Shown here: positions 61,697 to 64,000 of the stretch, piece after piece
Layout of the letters: each line of letters begins with the position of its first letter
Position numbering within the stretch: the stretch's first letter is position 1
Source: Diacronema lutheri
Lineage: Eukaryota; Haptophyta; Pavlovophyceae; Pavlovales; Pavlovaceae
Length of the DNA stretch: 64,000 bases
Direction of reading: 5' to 3'
Assembly: GCA_019448385.1 (NCBI GenBank)
Contig: JAGTXO010000051.1
Coordinates: 186,001 to 250,000 of the forward strand
Notes under the pieces: generated by a model
What the model was told of the DNA's origin: nothing
What the model saw: only the letters and a program-made list of their open reading frames with translations
The model's database searches: none
Program-made: the position numbers and the translations under genes

Positions 61697-64000
61697 CCAG
61701 CCGCCGGCCGGCTCGCGCGAGCGCGCCAGCTGCTCCGCCGCCTCGGCGTCGAGCACGCGCTGCTGCGCCTCCTCCTCGCCCAGTGCAGCGAGGTGCAGCC
61801 GGCGGGCTGCCTTGCGGCAGTTGCCCTCCGCCTTGCCCACGGCCTTGCGCGCCGCGTCGACGGGGTCGTCGTTGGCTCTGGCGCGCCTGCGCTTGCCCTT
61901 GTCGGCGGGCGGCGGCTCGGCGCGCTGCAGCGTGCCGAGCGCGTCGTCGGCTCCGCGCGCGGCCGCCCGCGGGCGGCGGGCCCCAAAAAGCGCACCGGTC
62001 GCCGTGCGCGCCGCGCAAGCAACGACCAGCGCTGACATGCCGGCGAAGACCGCACCGCCCAGCGCCACGGTTGCCACGATGCGCAGCGTCCCGTGCGCAG
62101 GCCGCGCTGCCTCCGCCGCTTTGGCGGCCTCGCGCGCGCGCGCATCGGCGGCTCTCATCTCGTGCAGCAGCCCGGCCGCGCCGCTCGCGCCGTCGCGGCC
62201 GCGCGCGAGCTCGCACAGCACCGCCGCCGCGCGCCGCGTGGGCTCGCGCGCGAGCAGCTGCGCGCCGCCGTCGGGGCGCAGCTTCTCAACGAACTCGACA
62301 AACGTCGCGTCGCGCCAGAGGGACATGCGGAAGGCCCTGTGCACCGCCCCCTCGTGCTCGCGCATCCGCCGTGCCGCCCGCCTGCCGTCGCGCGCGTGCG
62401 CGTGCGCGGCCGCGTCGACTCCCGCGACGCCGCGCTGCGCGTCGCGCGCGGCCGACGACGGCGCCGCCGCGCTGCCCGCCAAGGGCGCCGCAGCGGCGAC
62501 GCGCGCGTGCGGAGCGACGGGATCGCCGGCGGCCGGCGGCTCGGCGCGCTGCGGCGTGCCGTTTGCTCCGCGCGCGGCCGTCCCGGGGGAGATGGCCGCG
62601 ATGGCGCCGCCAGCCGCGCCGCGCGCCAGCCACGCGCATAGGCTGCCGACGAGCTCGCCGAGACCCCCGACGGTCGCCGCGGCGGCGAGTGCGCCGGGCT
62701 TGCCGGCCGACAGCGGCTCGCGAGCGTCGTCGTCGCAGCCGCCGGCACCCGTCTTGGCGAGTGCGTCGCGCTCGCCCTCGACGCCCGCCACGACCGCCGC
62801 CCCTCCGTCGTCCGCCGCGCCGGCCGCGCGCGCGGCCGGGCGCAGAGGAGGCGTGCCGGTGCAGCCGTCGCCGCTCGTCTTCGCCGTTTCCTCCACTTTG
62901 GTCACTTCGTCGCCACCTGCGCCATCTCCGACGCCGGGGCCCTTGGTCACGCTTGCCGCCATGCGCGCCGTGCCCGCCGGCCAGCCCGCCGACTGCTCGA
63001 GCGCGGCGGCGAGCGGCGCGACGCGCGTCGACTCGGGCGCGCTCTCGTCATCGGGCTCGAGCGCGTTGTGCAGGCGCGCGAGCGCGCGCTCGACGGCCGC
63101 GGCGCCACTGCCGGGGGCGCGGCTCGCCGCGCGCACCGCGCGCCGCCAGGCCGGCGCGAACATGAGCGCCGGCTCGAGCGCCGCGAGCGCGCGCGCCTCG
63201 CGCGCGTCGCTCGCGCCGAGGCGCGGCGGCACGCGCGCGGCTCCGCGCGGCGCGGTGCCTCGGAAGCGTGGGCTCAGCGTGTAGGCGAGGTGCTGCGGCA
63301 CGCCGCGCGCCTCCGCGCGCGCGCGTCCGTCCTCGACCTCGCGCCGCGCCTTCGCGATCGCCGGCGTGGCGCGCGCGAGCCAGTCGGGGTCGGCGGGCAG
63401 GTGGATCACGACGAGAATCGGCGCCCAGTCCAGCCGCGGGTTCTTGTGACGGTCGGGCACGACCCACACGAGCAGCACCGTGCCCTCCGCGCCGCACGCC
63501 GCCTCGTAGATCCTGGGCTGCGAGCGCCAATCGGGCCTGACGCGCAGCGCCCGCGCGTGGTCGATGGCGGCGGCGCGGTCGCCATTGAAGTGAACCGTCG
63601 TCACCTCGCCGATGACGGACCGGCCGGACCGCCAGCAGAACACCGCGTCCGCCGACCCGCCGGCGATGGCCGCGAGCGATTCGGGCGCGGCGAGCCGCGG
63701 CAAGCCCTCGAAGGCGGCAAAGTCCTCGTGCGCATTGTACACGCCGCCCCAGCCGTCGTGCGCGTACGCGCGCGCGGCCGCTCGTACCGCGCGCGGCTGG
63801 TTCTCCACGCCCGACGTCATGTGCCATGTCGTCCCCGCGAAGCCGGGCTCGCCCAGCTCGGCCCGCACGACGGCACCGTACCCCGCGCCCTGCGTCGGGG
63901 CGGCGAGGTGGTGCATGCCCGCGCCGGTCACGCCCTCCGTGCGCTGCCGCGTGACGATCGTGCCCGTCGCGTGCGCGAAAAGCGTGTCGACCACGGCGGG
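61697..64000 (-). CDS. Giant gene, first visible exon (partial, 5' end beyond the window)
   Basis: At least 766 codons are open to the right edge; the in-frame GTG at 63994 is not a credible start, so the gene continues outside. Residues around DAVFCWRSGRSVIGEVTTVHF, with a later LLVWVVPD strand, are reminiscent of PD-(D/E)xK nuclease folds, but this is weak. A hydrophobic helix (TLRIVATVALGGAVFAGMSALVVAC, about 62090-62020) suggests a membrane segment, followed by a charged coiled coil (AARKAVGKAEGNCRKAARRL). The exon ends at TGG followed by GTAGGC, phase 0, and joins 61563 across a 133-nt intron ending in GCGCAG. Confidence 0.6.

Noticed and set aside
59420-62035. An 871-residue plus-strand frame
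   Set aside because: Antisense shadow of the GC3-rich giant gene; composition only Ala, Arg and Pro, no motif.

Overview
This window looks like nuclear DNA of a GC-rich eukaryotic alga with a red-lineage secondary plastid. A haptophyte, for example a pavlovophyte, or a pelagophyte is the best guess. The evidence is GC-rich protein-coding frames interrupted by short GT-AG introns of about 70-430 nt, a bipartite plastid leader (signal peptide followed by a GFAAP cleavage motif) on a repeated gene family, and typical eukaryotic genes: Ctf8, ANP32, UBE2J, calpain and an F-box/LRR protein. No operon, Shine-Dalgarno or prokaryotic feature was seen.

Region 1 (1-27050) is a tandem array of long (about 5.4-6.0 kb) and short (about 3.5-3.7 kb) units alternating long-short-long-short-long. 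A long unit holds, left to right, a plastid-targeted coiled-coil gene (+), a hypothetical gene here called X (+), a gene on the minus strand with two barrier-to-autointegration-factor (BAF)-like domains and a C-terminal membrane anchor, a short coding-like block Y (-), and a 5'-truncated LINE-like reverse transcriptase remnant (-). Short units have lost almost all of the BAF gene, block Y and part of the LINE remnant through one deletion. Only the right-most BAF copy (25751-27050) is intact. It begins at the exact array boundary and shares a roughly 110-bp AT-rich divergent promoter with Ctf8, so it looks like the founder copy.

Region 2 (27051-42078) is ordinary, compact host sequence: Ctf8 (+), F-box/LRR (-) divergent from an ANP32-like gene (+), a zinc-finger methyltransferase (-) divergent from a calpain with GRF zinc finger, SUMO- and ubiquitin-binding motifs (+), then a DXD glycosyltransferase (-) and a multi-pass membrane protein (-). 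Introns here carry poly-C tracts and minisatellites.

Region 3 (42079-46468) is repeat-rich: long G runs, SINE-like repeats, hairpins, and two inverted copies of a roughly 400-bp element that flank a UBE2J-type ubiquitin-conjugating enzyme gene (43330-44405).

Region 4 (46469-64000, running off the right edge, minus strand) appears to be one enormous mobile-element gene. Three frames without stops are linked by two phase-0 GT-AG introns. Together they encode more than 5,700 residues: an N-terminal part with a membrane segment, an Ulp1/C48-like cysteine protease with several degenerate sister modules, a YqaJ-type exonuclease, a chromodomain, and a C-terminal Fanzor (TnpB-like RuvC, RNA-guided nuclease) with all three RuvC acidic residues and the zinc ribbon present. 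A nuclease, an exonuclease, a chromatin reader and a protease in one polypeptide is the most striking feature of the window.
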